Both the position numbers and the translations under genes were made by a program. Below the pieces are notes generated by a model that was not told the origin of the DNA, searched no databases, and saw only the letters and a program-made list of their open reading frames with translations. From positions 31,091 to 95,090 of the forward strand of contig HF999505.1 in NCBI GenBank assembly GCA_000434015.1: a stretch of DNA of 64,000 nucleotides, read 5' to 3'. Of this stretch, positions 9,574-17,817 are shown one piece after another. Position 1 is the stretch's first letter. Each line of letters starts with the position of its first letter. Origin of the DNA: Clostridium sp. CAG:571 (GTDB lineage: Bacteria > Bacillota > Clostridia > TANB77 > CAG-508).

Positions 9574-9831
9574 ATGAGAGGAATTTCAATAGAAGAACGT
9601 GCGGTTAAACTTGCACATTATATTATAGATTCAAAAGATACAGTAAGAGGAACGGCAGCTAAGTTTGGAATAAGCAAAAGTACAGTACATAAAGATGTAA
9701 GCGAAAGACTTTGTAATATCAATCCAGTATTAGCTTCAGAGGTACGAGAAATATTAGATGAAAATAAAGCAGAAAGACATATAAGGGGAGGAATGGCAAC
9801 AAAATTAAAATATAGTCATAAGGATAAATAA
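9574..9831 (+). CDS. spoIIID: Sporulation transcription factor SpoIIID
   Basis: An 85-aa DNA-binding regulator that tunes sigma-E and sigma-K genes in the mother cell. It aligns along its length with SpoIIID: a helix-turn-helix at ~25-50 (DTVRGTAAKFGISKSTVHKD) and the basic C-terminal block RHIRGGMATKLKYSHK that gives the second DNA contact. Length matches the family (80-95 aa). The ribosome site is weak (GGGGG). It stands alone, with a strong terminator a few bases after the stop. A divergent relative lies at 22384-22656. Confidence 0.93.
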   Translation: MRGISIEERAVKLAHYIIDSKDTVRGTAAKFGISKSTVHKDVSERLCNINPVLASEVREILDENKAERHIRGGMATKLKYSHKDK

Positions 9832-9834
9832 AAA

Positions 9835-9873
9835 AGATACATCTCAAAATTTTTTTGAGATGTATCTTTTTTA
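9835..9873. terminator. Bidirectional terminator after spoIIID
   Basis: Fifteen-base arms AGATACATCTCAAAA / TTTTGAGATGTATCT with T-run. It separates spoIIID from the convergent zinc-ribbon gene. Confidence 0.88.
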
Positions 9874-10035
9874 TTAGAAATTGTTATTTCTTCTTTGTTC
9901 TTTTCTAGCTTTTCTACAAGCTGGACATCTTTGTGGTTCATTTGTGAATCCTTTTTCTTGGTAAAATGCTTGTTCACCTTCTGTGAAAACAAATTCAGCA
10001 CCACAATCTTTACAAACTAAATTTTTATCTGCCAT
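9874..10035 (-). CDS. 53-aa zinc-ribbon protein
   Basis: Small protein beginning MADKNLVCKDCGAEFVFT, with a second pair RCPACRKARKEQRR. The CxxC...CxxC spacing and the EGEQAFYQEKGF core match the probable zinc-binding domain family common in Clostridia (zf-trcl type). A basic tail suggests nucleic-acid contact, but its role is not known. Start is ATG at 10035 behind AAGGAGG; the stop abuts the terminator shared with spoIIID. Confidence 0.8.
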   Translation of the reverse strand: MADKNLVCKDCGAEFVFTEGEQAFYQEKGFTNEPQRCPACRKARKEQRRNNNF

Positions 10036-10270
10036 TATAGAAATACCTCCTTCTTAGTTTTGATATTTAATATTTTTGACACATTGATCCTAAATAATTA
10101 AGAAGGAAATAGTCTACAAAATAATTAAATTCATTTAAGCTTAAATAAGCCATACATAATATATCACAGATATGATAAAAGTACAATTCTTTTTTTAATA
10201 AAGTTTGATAACAAATCTACAAAATTCGACATATTATATAATAACCCAGAATAAATTGAGGTGAGTATAA

Positions 10271-11095
10271 TTGAAAAAAATAAAAAAAGGAGATATTGTT
10301 GGGCGAATTTCATATGGAAAAGATATTTTATTTGTTGTAGATAGAATTATAAAAACGAATAGTAGAAATGAGATTGCAATATTAAAGGGATTGACGATAA
10401 GAATTAAAGCTGATAGTAATATAGAGGACTTAGAGGTAATAGAAAAGAGAATAGTAAAAGAAAAAATACAATTATTTGAAAATAGAATAGAAGACGAACT
10501 GAAAAAATGTTTAAAATATATAGAATTAGATAAAAGAGGAAAAGATGTTTTAGCAGGAAAGATATTACATCTAGATGGAGATAAAAAATATAGTGAAAAA
10601 TCATTAAGATGTTATAGAAGTTTGGGATTAGAAGCTATTGTTAAAAATATTAAAGAAAATGAACAAGTAAGATTTGTAAAAAGCTTATTGGAAAGGTATA
10701 GACCAGATATTTTAGTAATAACAGGTCATGATGGTATGTTAAGGGGAGAAACTAAATATAATGATATATATAATTATAGAAATTCTAGATATTTTATTAA
10801 TTCTGTTATGGAAGCTAGAAGATGGGATAATAAAGGTAGAGATTTAGTTATTTTTGCTGGGGCATGCCAGAGTTATTATGAAGCAATTATAGGAGCAGGA
10901 GCTAATTTTGCATCATCACCTGGTAGGATTTTAATAGACTTTATGGATCCTCTTATTGTTGCTGAAAAAATAGCAACAACTGATGAGAGTAAATATGTAA
11001 CAATAAGTGATATAGAAAGAAATTTAAGAGATGGAATAAAAGGGGTTAATGGAATTGGTGCAATGGGTAAAAAGAAGATTGTAACAAAAATGTAA
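10271..11095 (+). CDS. yabG: Sporulation-specific protease YabG
   Basis: A 274-aa protein matching YabG, the mother-cell protease that trims spore coat proteins. Visible features are the N-terminal KKGDIVGRISYGKDILF, the central DILVITGHDGML with a His-Asp pair, and the block FAGACQSYYEAIIGAGANFASSPGR holding the candidate nucleophilic Cys. Start is TTG at 10271 behind GAGGTGA; no better ATG exists. In Bacillus yabG is followed by veg, as here, which supports both calls. Confidence 0.92.
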   Translation: MKKIKKGDIVGRISYGKDILFVVDRIIKTNSRNEIAILKGLTIRIKADSNIEDLEVIEKRIVKEKIQLFENRIEDELKKCLKYIELDKRGKDVLAGKILHLDGDKKYSEKSLRCYRSLGLEAIVKNIKENEQVRFVKSLLERYRPDILVITGHDGMLRGETKYNDIYNYRNSRYFINSVMEARRWDNKGRDLVIFAGACQSYYEAIIGAGANFASSPGRILIDFMDPLIVAEKIATTDESKYVTISDIERNLRDGIKGVNGIGAMGKKKIVTKM

Positions 11096-11176
11096 TGCAA
11101 ATGTAATAAAACACAAACAATAACTTTAAAACCTTGAAAATAAAGGAGTTCAGAAAACGACAATAAATTATACTTT

Positions 11177-11205
11177 TTGACAAAAAATATAGCAAATGAT
11201 ATAAT
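11177..11205 (+). promoter_or_regulatory. Strong consensus promoter of veg
   Basis: TTGACA at 11177-11182, 17-base spacer and TATAAT at 11200-11205. The Bacillus veg promoter is also one of the strongest vegetative promoters. Confidence 0.88.
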
Positions 11206-11234
11206 TTAAATATCTTGAAGAAGTAGGTGATTAA

Positions 11235-11531
11235 ATGATTTGCAAAAAGGATATTACAGATCTAAAGACAGATATAGGGGAAATGATAGGACAAAAAATA
11301 GTTGTTAGAGGTTCTCTAGGAAGGAGTAAATCGTTTGAAAAAGAAGCTACAATAGAAAAAGCATATCCAAATCTTTTTGTAATTAAGTATAATGAAAATA
11401 ATAGAAATGTAACTTATAGTTATACAGATGTACTAACAAGAACTGTAGAAATAGATGTTATTGATGGAAATGTAGCAACACCATTGATACCACCACAAGT
11501 TGAAGAATTAAAAAAAGTAAAAAATTTATAA
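11235..11531 (+). CDS. veg: Veg family protein (DUF1021)
   Basis: A 98-aa Veg protein. The core GEMIGQKIVVRGSLGRSKSFEKEATI and FVIKYNENNRNVTYSYTDVLTRTVEI is typical (an SH3-like small fold), and it follows yabG as in Bacillus. Veg is highly transcribed and has been linked to biofilm regulation, and by some reports to spore outgrowth. It has a perfect sigma-A promoter and a tight terminator of its own. Confidence 0.92.
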   Translation: MICKKDITDLKTDIGEMIGQKIVVRGSLGRSKSFEKEATIEKAYPNLFVIKYNENNRNVTYSYTDVLTRTVEIDVIDGNVATPLIPPQVEELKKVKNL

Positions 11532-11545
11532 TAATATAAAAAAAC

Positions 11546-11578
11546 AAAAATTCCTATTTTATAGGAATTTTTTTTTGT
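11546..11578 (+). terminator. Terminator after veg
   Basis: Stem AAAATTCCTAT / ATAGGAATTTT with a small loop and a run of T. Confidence 0.85.
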
Positions 11579-11622
11579 CTGATTAATATAATTAAATAAC
11601 AAAATAAGAAGGGAGAGTAAAT

Positions 11623-13177
11623 ATGAATATAGAAACTAAAAAAGATAAGTTATGCATTAATCAGATTATAGGAACAAAAAATGAATCTTTTGAAGTTGAA
11701 GGAGATGCGATTATTCCAGATATAAAACCTGATATTTTAAAAGTAATAAATACTAGTGGAAATGTTTGTATCTATAAAAAGGAAGTTCTTGATGGAAAAG
11801 TAAGAATAGATGGTTGTATTAATGTGAATATGATGTATTTAGCCGATAATGAAGAAGGAAATGTAAGAGGATTGACGTCTACTATTGATTTTACAAAGGT
11901 TATTGAAATAAAAGAGGCAAAATCAGAAATGTTATTAGAATGTAAATTTGTATTAAAAGAAATTGAATGTAAAATTTTAAATGGTAGAAAGGTAAGTTTT
12001 AAAAGTTTATTAGATGTAAATATAAAAGTTTCTTCGAATGAAGAAGTGGAATTTATAGAGGCTATTTCAAAAGTAGAAGATATTCAAATATTAAATAAAA
12101 ATTTTAATATTAATTCTTTAGTTGGAAGTCGGTATTACAAAAGTTTTGGCCAAGGATACTGTTGTAATTGATGGAATTGATAATTTAGCAGAAATAATGA
12201 AAACAAGTGTAGACATTGTAAACGTAGAAAGTAAAATTAGTTATAATAAAGTATTAGCAAAAGCAGATGTAATAATAAAAATTATGTATTTAACTGAAGA
12301 TAATAGAATTAATACAGTGGAGAGTAAAATTCCTGTTATGGGATTTGTTGATATAGCTAATGTTACAGATGAAAATATTTGTAATATAAAAAATGAGTTG
12401 AAAAATTTAGTTATAAAACCAAATAATGTTGAAGAGCATTCAATATATGTAGAAGCAGAGATAGAGTTTAATTTGTTTGTATATCAAAATAAATCACTCG
12501 AACTTATACAGGATTTATATAGTCCAAGTATGAGTTTAAATGCAAATTGTAAAAAAGTAAATACAATGCAAGAAAAAAAGGTTATAAAAGATATTTGTAA
12601 TATTAGAGAAAAGCAAGTAATACCAGAAATTAGAAATGAAAAGATATATGATGTTGATGTAAATGTAGAAATAAAAAAACAAAATATTTTAAGTGATAGA
12701 ATTATATTTGAAGGTGAGATTAATGTAAGATTTATTTATTCGAATACACAAGAAAATAGTATAAATACTAAAAAAATAGTTATACCATTTAATCATAATA
12801 TGAATTGTGAGGGAATAAATCAAAATACTAAAGTTCAAGTTCAAGTTGAAGTTAGTAGTAAAGATGTTATTATAATGCCTGATGAAAGTGCTGAAATGAA
12901 AATAGATTTGAATTTGTTAGTAGATATATTTAAAAATACAGAAATGAATGTAATAACAGATTTGAATGTTGAAGAAAATAGAGAAATAGATAATTATAGT
13001 ATAATAATTTATTTTGTTAAACCAGGTGATACTTTATGGAAAATAGCAAAAAAATTTAGAAGTACTGTTGAAAATATTGTTAAAATTAATGAAATAGAGG
13101 ATGAAAATAAAATATATGTTGGTCAACAATTATTTATTCCGAGATATGTAGCAAATAAAGTTAATGCATCAGTTTAA
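11623..13177 (+). CDS. SPOCS (DUF3794) and LysM spore-coat type protein, with +1 shift at CGGT
   Basis: About 517 residues: repeated SPOCS/DUF3794 segments (FEVEGDAIIPDIKPDILKV near the start is typical) followed by a C-terminal LysM domain (VKPGDTLWKIAKKF...VGQQLFIP) that binds peptidoglycan or chitin-like glycans. Clostridial proteins of this design are sporulation or spore-envelope proteins. The frame changes at codon 170, gga-agt-CGGT-att-aca; reading CGGT as Gly gives LVGSGITKVLAKDTVVIDG and joins the halves. Without the shift the product ends 12 codons later and lacks LysM. A yunB gene follows 15 bases downstream, probably in one sporulation operon. Confidence 0.85.
12130..12133 (+). 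other. CGGT +1 frameshift site in the SPOCS/LysM gene
   Basis: In-frame CGG (codon 170) followed by T. Preceding codon agt, next codon att. Quadruplet reading as Gly joins two long frames of one protein. Confidence 0.82.
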
Positions 13178-13192
13178 TTTGAGGAAAGATAA

Positions 13193-13909
13193 ATGGATAA
13201 GATTTATTCTAGAAAAAGGATAAGATTGCCAAAAATAAAGTATAATAATGAATATAAAAAAAATAATTCTAGAAATAAAAAAATGTTAACAGTAATAGTT
13301 ATATTTTTAATAGCATTTTTGGTGGCATCTGGGATAATTAGAAGTATTGAGCCAGTTATAAATAAACAGTGCGTGTATTATGCTAAAAGTATTGCAACTA
13401 AAGTATCTAATGAGCAAGCTACTGCTGTTATGGCAAATTATAAATATCAAGATTTGTGTAGTATAGAAAAGGATGAGAGTGGAAATATAAAAGTAATAAA
13501 GTCAAATATAATACCTGTAAATGAAATTACATCAGATATAGCAATAAAAATTCAAGATGAATTTGATAAGACACAAAATGGAGATGTTTTTGTTAGGTTA
13601 GGAACTTTAACAGGAAGTAAGTTACTATCAGGAAGAGGACCAAAAGTTAAATTTAAAATTGTTACAAATGGAAATGTAGAAACAGATTTAAAATCAGAAT
13701 TTACTTCTGCTGGAATAAATCAAACATTACATAGAATCTACTTAAATGTAACATGTAAAGTAGTAATATTAACACCGTTTAATAGTGTTGAAGAAGAAAT
13801 AAAAAATCAAGTTTTGCTTGCAGAAGCAGTAATTGTTGGAAATATTCCTAATACTTATTATAATTTAGAGGGATTAGAGAAAAATGATACTCTTGAAATA
13901 GTAGAGTAA
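13193..13909 (+). CDS. yunB: Sporulation protein YunB
   Basis: A 238-aa membrane protein with a basic N-terminus, one span at ~32-50 and an outside domain matching YunB: SIEPVINKQCVYYAKSIA, the GDVFVRLGTLTGSKLLSGRGP block, and LHRIYLNVTCKVVILTPF. YunB is a sigma-E-dependent sporulation protein of uncertain function. It follows the SPOCS/LysM gene closely behind GAGGAAAG and has a terminator after it. Confidence 0.9.
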   Translation: MDKIYSRKRIRLPKIKYNNEYKKNNSRNKKMLTVIVIFLIAFLVASGIIRSIEPVINKQCVYYAKSIATKVSNEQATAVMANYKYQDLCSIEKDESGNIKVIKSNIIPVNEITSDIAIKIQDEFDKTQNGDVFVRLGTLTGSKLLSGRGPKVKFKIVTNGNVETDLKSEFTSAGINQTLHRIYLNVTCKVVILTPFNSVEEEIKNQVLLAEAVIVGNIPNTYYNLEGLEKNDTLEIVE

Positions 13910-13924
13910 AAATATATAGTTATG

Positions 13925-13970
13925 GAAAAAGATAATTATTATTTAGTAAAAATGATAGTTATCTTTTGTT
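13925..13970 (+). terminator. Terminator after yunB
   Basis: AAAAGATAA / TTATCTTTT stem, extended by imperfect A-T pairing, then a T-run. Confidence 0.7.
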
Positions 13971-14040
13971 TTTTTAGAGAAATAACAGAGAGGCTTTTTT
14001 TTAGTTGGTTTTATTATTTAAAAATTTATGAACAATATCA

Positions 14041-14069
14041 TTGCAGATTAACATAAAATGTGATATAAT
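14041..14069 (+). promoter_or_regulatory. Promoter for the hydrolase-like gene
   Basis: TTGCAG at 14041-14046, 17-base spacer and TATAAT at 14064-14069. It shows that the true start codon lies downstream at 14110. Confidence 0.78.
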
Positions 14070-14109
14070 TATGCGTATATTAATACTTATAAATAGGAAA
14101 GGAGAGATT

Positions 14110-14640
14110 ATGCCAGGATTTATAATACATTTAGCGACGGCTAATGAATATATAAGAAAGTATCCTAAAGATATAAAAAATAAAAATGACTTTTTGGAAG
14201 GAAGTATAGCTCCAGATTTAACAACAAAAGAGGGAAAGAAAGAGACACATTATGGTCAAAGCAGTGCAGAAGTAGAATTAAGAAAATATCTTATGTCTAA
14301 TAGTGTTGAATCTGATTATGATAAAGGATATTTTTTACATTTAGTAACAGATTATCTGTTTTATAATAAATTGTTAGAAATTACATCAAAAGATATATAT
14401 AATGATTATGATATTTTAAATAGTATATTAATAGAAAAGTATAATGTAAAAATATTAGAAAAAATAAAGGATAAAGTATTTTTTAAAGATGGAGATACCA
14501 AAATTTTAAATAAAGAATTAGCAGAAAAAACAATAGAGCTATCTTCAGATAATTTATTAGAAAAAATAAAAAAAGAAATTTTAGATACTGAATATACTGA
14601 GAAGTGGGATAAAATAAGAAAATTAAAAAGATTAGATTAG
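14110..14640 (+). CDS. Zinc-phospholipase-C-like small protein, putative
   Basis: About 176 residues beginning MPGFIIHLATANEY. Conserved-looking histidines and acids (HLATANEY, GSIAPDLT, KETHYGQ, FLHLVTDYLFY) resemble the metal-binding pattern of the zinc-dependent phospholipase C / S1-P1 nuclease-like family of small Firmicute proteins. No signal peptide is seen, so a cytosolic hydrolase is possible. ATG at 14110 follows AAAGGAGAG, and the promoter overlaps the longer frame. The nucleotidyltransferase starts 30 bases after it, so the two are probably co-transcribed. Substrate unknown. Confidence 0.55.
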   Translation: MPGFIIHLATANEYIRKYPKDIKNKNDFLEGSIAPDLTTKEGKKETHYGQSSAEVELRKYLMSNSVESDYDKGYFLHLVTDYLFYNKLLEITSKDIYNDYDILNSILIEKYNVKILEKIKDKVFFKDGDTKILNKELAEKTIELSSDNLLEKIKKEILDTEYTEKWDKIRKLKRLD

Positions 14641-14670
14641 TAAAATTAAATTATAAAAGGGGATTGTTAA

Positions 14671-15483
14671 ATGAGTCATAGAGGAAATTTGATAAATATT
14701 GGATCAAAAAAGATTTTTTTAGTAAGAGGAATATTTGATTATTTTGATAAGAAAAATTTTACAAGATTAATGGAAGAGTATAAAGATGCAAAAGAAAACA
14801 ATGCAGAACTTTATGTGGGATTGTATTCAGATGATATTTTAAAGCAAGTAGGACATACAAGAAAATTGCACGGATTAGTAAGTGATGAAGATAGAGTTGC
14901 AATGCTAGAAGCAATTGATTTTGTTGATGGAGCATTTATAATTGATTCTACAAAAACAAAAGATATAGAAGAAAAATTAAAAGCTAAGTTGTTTGAACAA
15001 ATGGTAGATAAAGAGAATGAAACACAAGCTGTAGAGAAAAAATATAAGATAGGATATGCATCTGGTGCATTTAGTAACTTACATAAGGGACATATAGAAC
15101 ATTTGAGAGATATGAGTAGCCAATGTCAAACTGTAATTGTTGCAGCAAACTCAGATAGATTAATACGAGAGTATAAGCATAAAAATGTAACAGTGGATGA
15201 GGAAACAAGAAGATTAATTTTATCACATATAAAATATGTTGATATGGCAATAATAACAGATGAATATGATAAGTTAAAGGCAATATCAACTGTAAGAGAC
15301 TTATGTGGAAAATCATTTGATGCAATATTTGTTGGAAGTGACTGGAAAGGTGATCCTAATTGGAAAAAATTTGAAGGAGAATTAAATAAAATGGGAATAG
15401 ATGTAGTTTTTACAGATAGACCTGAAAATGGGATTTCTACTACTAAAATAGATAAAACTAAAGTGAAACAAAAAGAAATTTAA
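14671..15483 (+). CDS. Tandem cytidylyltransferase-like protein, first domain degenerate
   Basis: A 270-aa protein with two nucleotidyltransferase-fold halves. The second (from ~residue 125) has the CTP-transferase signature, YASGAFSNLHKGHIEHL with HKGH, the DAIFVGSDWKGDPNW block, and a final ISTTKI motif like the ISSTxxR of cytidylyltransferases. The first half keeps the fold (LVRGIFDYF, DEDRVAMLEAIDFVD) but lacks HxGH, so it is probably non-catalytic. This arrangement resembles phosphoethanolamine or glycerol-3-phosphate cytidylyltransferases; the substrate cannot be told. A terminator follows. Confidence 0.75.
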   Translation: MSHRGNLINIGSKKIFLVRGIFDYFDKKNFTRLMEEYKDAKENNAELYVGLYSDDILKQVGHTRKLHGLVSDEDRVAMLEAIDFVDGAFIIDSTKTKDIEEKLKAKLFEQMVDKENETQAVEKKYKIGYASGAFSNLHKGHIEHLRDMSSQCQTVIVAANSDRLIREYKHKNVTVDEETRRLILSHIKYVDMAIITDEYDKLKAISTVRDLCGKSFDAIFVGSDWKGDPNWKKFEGELNKMGIDVVFTDRPENGISTTKIDKTKVKQKEI

Positions 15484-15492
15484 AAACAAATA

Positions 15493-15522
15493 AAAAGAAG
15501 CATAGTAAAATGCTTCTTTTTT
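15493..15522. terminator. Bidirectional terminator before rpsI
   Basis: GAAGCAT / ATGCTTC stem with A-run on the left and T-run on the right. It serves the convergent nucleotidyltransferase and rpsI genes. Confidence 0.85.
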
Positions 15523-15527
15523 GTACT

Positions 15528-15935
15528 TTATCTCTTTGAGAATTGAGGTGCTTTTCTAGCTTTTTTAAGACCGTATTTTTTTCTTTCTTTCATTCTTGGA
15601 TCTCTTGTTAGGAATCCATTAGATTTTAGAGCTGGTCTGTATTCTTCATTAGCTTCTAATAAAGCTCTTGAAATACCATGACGGATAGCTCCTGCTTGAC
15701 CTGTAAATCCACCACCAATTACTTTACAAATAACATCATATTTATCTAATGTGTTAGTTGCTGTTAATGGTTGTTTAACAATAACTTTTAAAGTTTCTGC
15801 TCCGAAATATTCATCTATATTTCTTCCATTAATTGTTATAACTCCAGAACCTTCAACTAATCTAACTCTAGCAATTGATTTTTTTCTTCTTCCTGTACCA
15901 TAGAACATTATTTTTTCTGATTTTGCTTTAGGCAT
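15528..15935 (-). CDS. rpsI: Ribosomal protein S9
   Basis: A 135-aa small-subunit protein. It carries the S9 marks YGTGRRKKSIARVRL, GGGFTGQAGAIRHGISRAL and the C-terminal KARKAPQFSKR whose tail reaches the P-site tRNA. ATG at 15935 follows AGGGAGG. It lies 27 bases after rplM, the usual rplM-rpsI operon. Confidence 0.97.
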   Translation of the reverse strand: MPKAKSEKIMFYGTGRRKKSIARVRLVEGSGVITINGRNIDEYFGAETLKVIVKQPLTATNTLDKYDVICKVIGGGFTGQAGAIRHGISRALLEANEEYRPALKSNGFLTRDPRMKERKKYGLKKARKAPQFSKR

Positions 15936-15962
15936 TTTATATTTCCTCCCTTAAACTTTTTT

Positions 15963-16397
15963 TTAGAAATTCCAAATTTCTGGTTTTTGTGCGATGTTTT
16001 CATGTTCGCTACCAGCATAAACTCTTAATTTTTTGATCATTTGTCTTCCTAAAGTGTTTTTAGGAAGCATTCCTTTTATAGCAAGTGTCATTGCTTTTCC
16101 AGAATCTTTATTTAACATTTCTCTAGCAGTAGTTTCTTTCATACCACCAATGTATCCAGAGTGATGTCTATAAATTTTTTGATCTAATTTTTTTCCTGTT
16201 AAAACAACTTGATCACAGTTTAATATAATTACATGATCACCAGCATCCATATTAGGAGTATAAGTTGGTTTGTGTTTTCCTCTTAGTAATTTAGCAGCTT
16301 CTGTTGCTACTCTACCTAATGGTTTGTTTGCGGCATCAATAATATACCATTTTCTTTCGATTTCATTTTTCTTTAAACTATATGTAGTGTTATTCAT
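15963..16397 (-). CDS. rplM: Ribosomal protein L13
   Basis: About 144 residues with L13 motifs: RKWYIIDAANKPLGRVATEA, HVIILNCDQVVLTGKK and GMLPKNTLGRQMIKKLRVY. An upstream ATG at 16421 is in frame, but the ribosome site GGAGGG lies between the two, so ATG 16397 (MNNTTYSLKK) is chosen. First gene of rplM-rpsI. Confidence 0.96.
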   Translation of the reverse strand: MNNTTYSLKKNEIERKWYIIDAANKPLGRVATEAAKLLRGKHKPTYTPNMDAGDHVIILNCDQVVLTGKKLDQKIYRHHSGYIGGMKETTAREMLNKDSGKAMTLAIKGMLPKNTLGRQMIKKLRVYAGSEHENIAQKPEIWNF

Positions 16398-16424
16398 GGT
16401 AAAAAATACCCTCCATTTCATATT

Positions 16425-16485
16425 TAAAATTTATTATATTTATATGAAACCTCGTAAAAACCACCGGGGAGAAGTTTTTATTTTG
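16425..16485 (-). promoter_or_regulatory. Probable L13 leader hairpin
   Basis: A GC-rich patch (CTTCTCCCCGGTGG...CGAGGTTT on the minus strand) in an otherwise AT-only leader can fold by pairing AAAC and CTC with GAG and GTTT. Its position matches the L13 autoregulatory leader of Firmicutes; identity is inferred. Confidence 0.45.
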
Positions 16486-16899
16486 GTCATATTACAAATT
16501 CATTGCTTTTCTATTTTATTACAGAAACAGCCAAAAGTCAAGCAAAATTTAACAATCTTTTACTTTTACAATTTAAAAATAATAAATTTTAGTAATATTG
16601 TTAAATGAAAAAAACATTTTAAAGAATGAAATTTATTTATTAATGTTTGGAATTTGACAAAAATGTAGATGTTTTTTTATAGTTACATACAAAATTAAAG
16701 TTATATTATTTGTAATAAACTTAGTAAAAAGGTAAAAAGTTAAGAAATAATAGAAATATAAAGATAAATTAAAGTAGTTGTAAAAGAAATACTTATATTT
16801 GACACATAATTATTAAATATATTAAAATTAGATTAGTTAAAGTAAAAAAGTATAAAAAGTATAATCTTGTTTTAGGTATAAAGTGTAAGGGGAAGTAAT
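16486..16899. other. Intergenic region between rplM and the sigma factor gene
   Basis: No convincing gene. On the plus strand TTGACA-like boxes occur near 16655 and near 16810 with AT-rich -10 candidates, probably promoters of the sigma factor gene. The minus-strand promoter of rplM must also lie here. Otherwise plain AT-rich sequence. Confidence 0.4.
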
Positions 16900-17793
16900 A
16901 TGGAAAATTTGAAAAGTAAAAATGCTGAGCTTGGAAGGATTTTTAAAGAATTTAAAGAAAATGACATGAGTTCATATGATTTTTTTTATAAAGAATATTA
17001 TTCTTTGATTTATGGAATTGTATTTTCTATATTAAAAAATAAAGAAAATTCAGAAGATGTTGTGCAAAATGTTTTAATTAAGATATTTAGTTTGGATAAA
17101 AGTAAATTTCCGGATAGGGGAAGTTTGTCTTGGTTATATACGGTTAGTAAAAATGAAGCTTTAAATTATTTAAGGAAAAATAAACAGTTTGTTAATATTG
17201 AAGAAATATATGAAATAAAAGAAGAAACGGATGAAATTGAAAAGATAATAGATGTGCATACGTATAATAAAATAATTAATGGACTAAATGAAAAGGAAAA
17301 GGAGATTGTATCTTTAAAAATATTGTCAAATTTTACATTTAAAAAAATTGGACAACTATTAAAAATGCCAACAGCTACTGTACAATGGAAATACTATAAA
17401 GCAGTAGATTCATTAAAAATTTCATTAGGAAATTTAGCTATGTTTATGATTACTTTCATTGTTTTAGTAGTAAAAAATAAGATATTAACAAACAAAGATA
17501 GTAATAGTATTCAGGAAAATAATCAAATTGAAATTAATGAAAAAGAAAGCAATGTAAGAGAAAATGAAAGTTTAAAAGCGACCTCAAGTGCAGAAACGTT
17601 TGAGTGTATAGTGCCGGCTGAATCATCTGAATCATCTATAGAAATTGATAAAGAGGAAAATATAACAGATGGCGTGTTAATCAGTTTTTGTGGGATATTT
17701 TTAATGTTTTTTATAATTTTTTCAATTTTTTTCAAAAATCGCCAACAAAAAAGAAGAAAAAAACGTCTAAATAATGTAAATATAAAAAAATAA
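16900..17793 (+). CDS. Membrane-tethered ECF-type sigma factor
   Basis: A 297-aa protein. Residues ~20-190 are a sigma-70 family ECF factor: region 2 (YSLIYGIVFSILKNKENSEDVVQNV, GSLSWLYTVSKNEALNYLR) and region 4 (LNEKEKEIVSLKILSNFTFKKIGQLLKMPTATV). It continues into a membrane span (~178-195), an acidic Ser/Glu-rich loop and a second span (~262-285) with a very basic tail. A sigma factor carrying its own membrane segments suggests control by tethering, in place of a separate anti-sigma. The next gene, 24 bases on, is a membrane-anchored VWA protein, probably its partner. Confidence 0.8.
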   Translation: MENLKSKNAELGRIFKEFKENDMSSYDFFYKEYYSLIYGIVFSILKNKENSEDVVQNVLIKIFSLDKSKFPDRGSLSWLYTVSKNEALNYLRKNKQFVNIEEIYEIKEETDEIEKIIDVHTYNKIINGLNEKEKEIVSLKILSNFTFKKIGQLLKMPTATVQWKYYKAVDSLKISLGNLAMFMITFIVLVVKNKILTNKDSNSIQENNQIEINEKESNVRENESLKATSSAETFECIVPAESSESSIEIDKEENITDGVLISFCGIFLMFFIIFSIFFKNRQQKRRKKRLNNVNIKK

Positions 17794-17817
17794 AAATATT
17801 TAGGGGGAATAAAGTAT

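Noticed and set aside
14041..14109. N-terminal extension of the hydrolase-like protein
   Set aside because: The extension is encoded by a consensus promoter (14041-14069); the ribosome site points to ATG 14110.
16270..16608. Plus-strand ORF opposite rplM
   Set aside because: A shadow of rplM and its leader; no ribosome site and no family resemblance.
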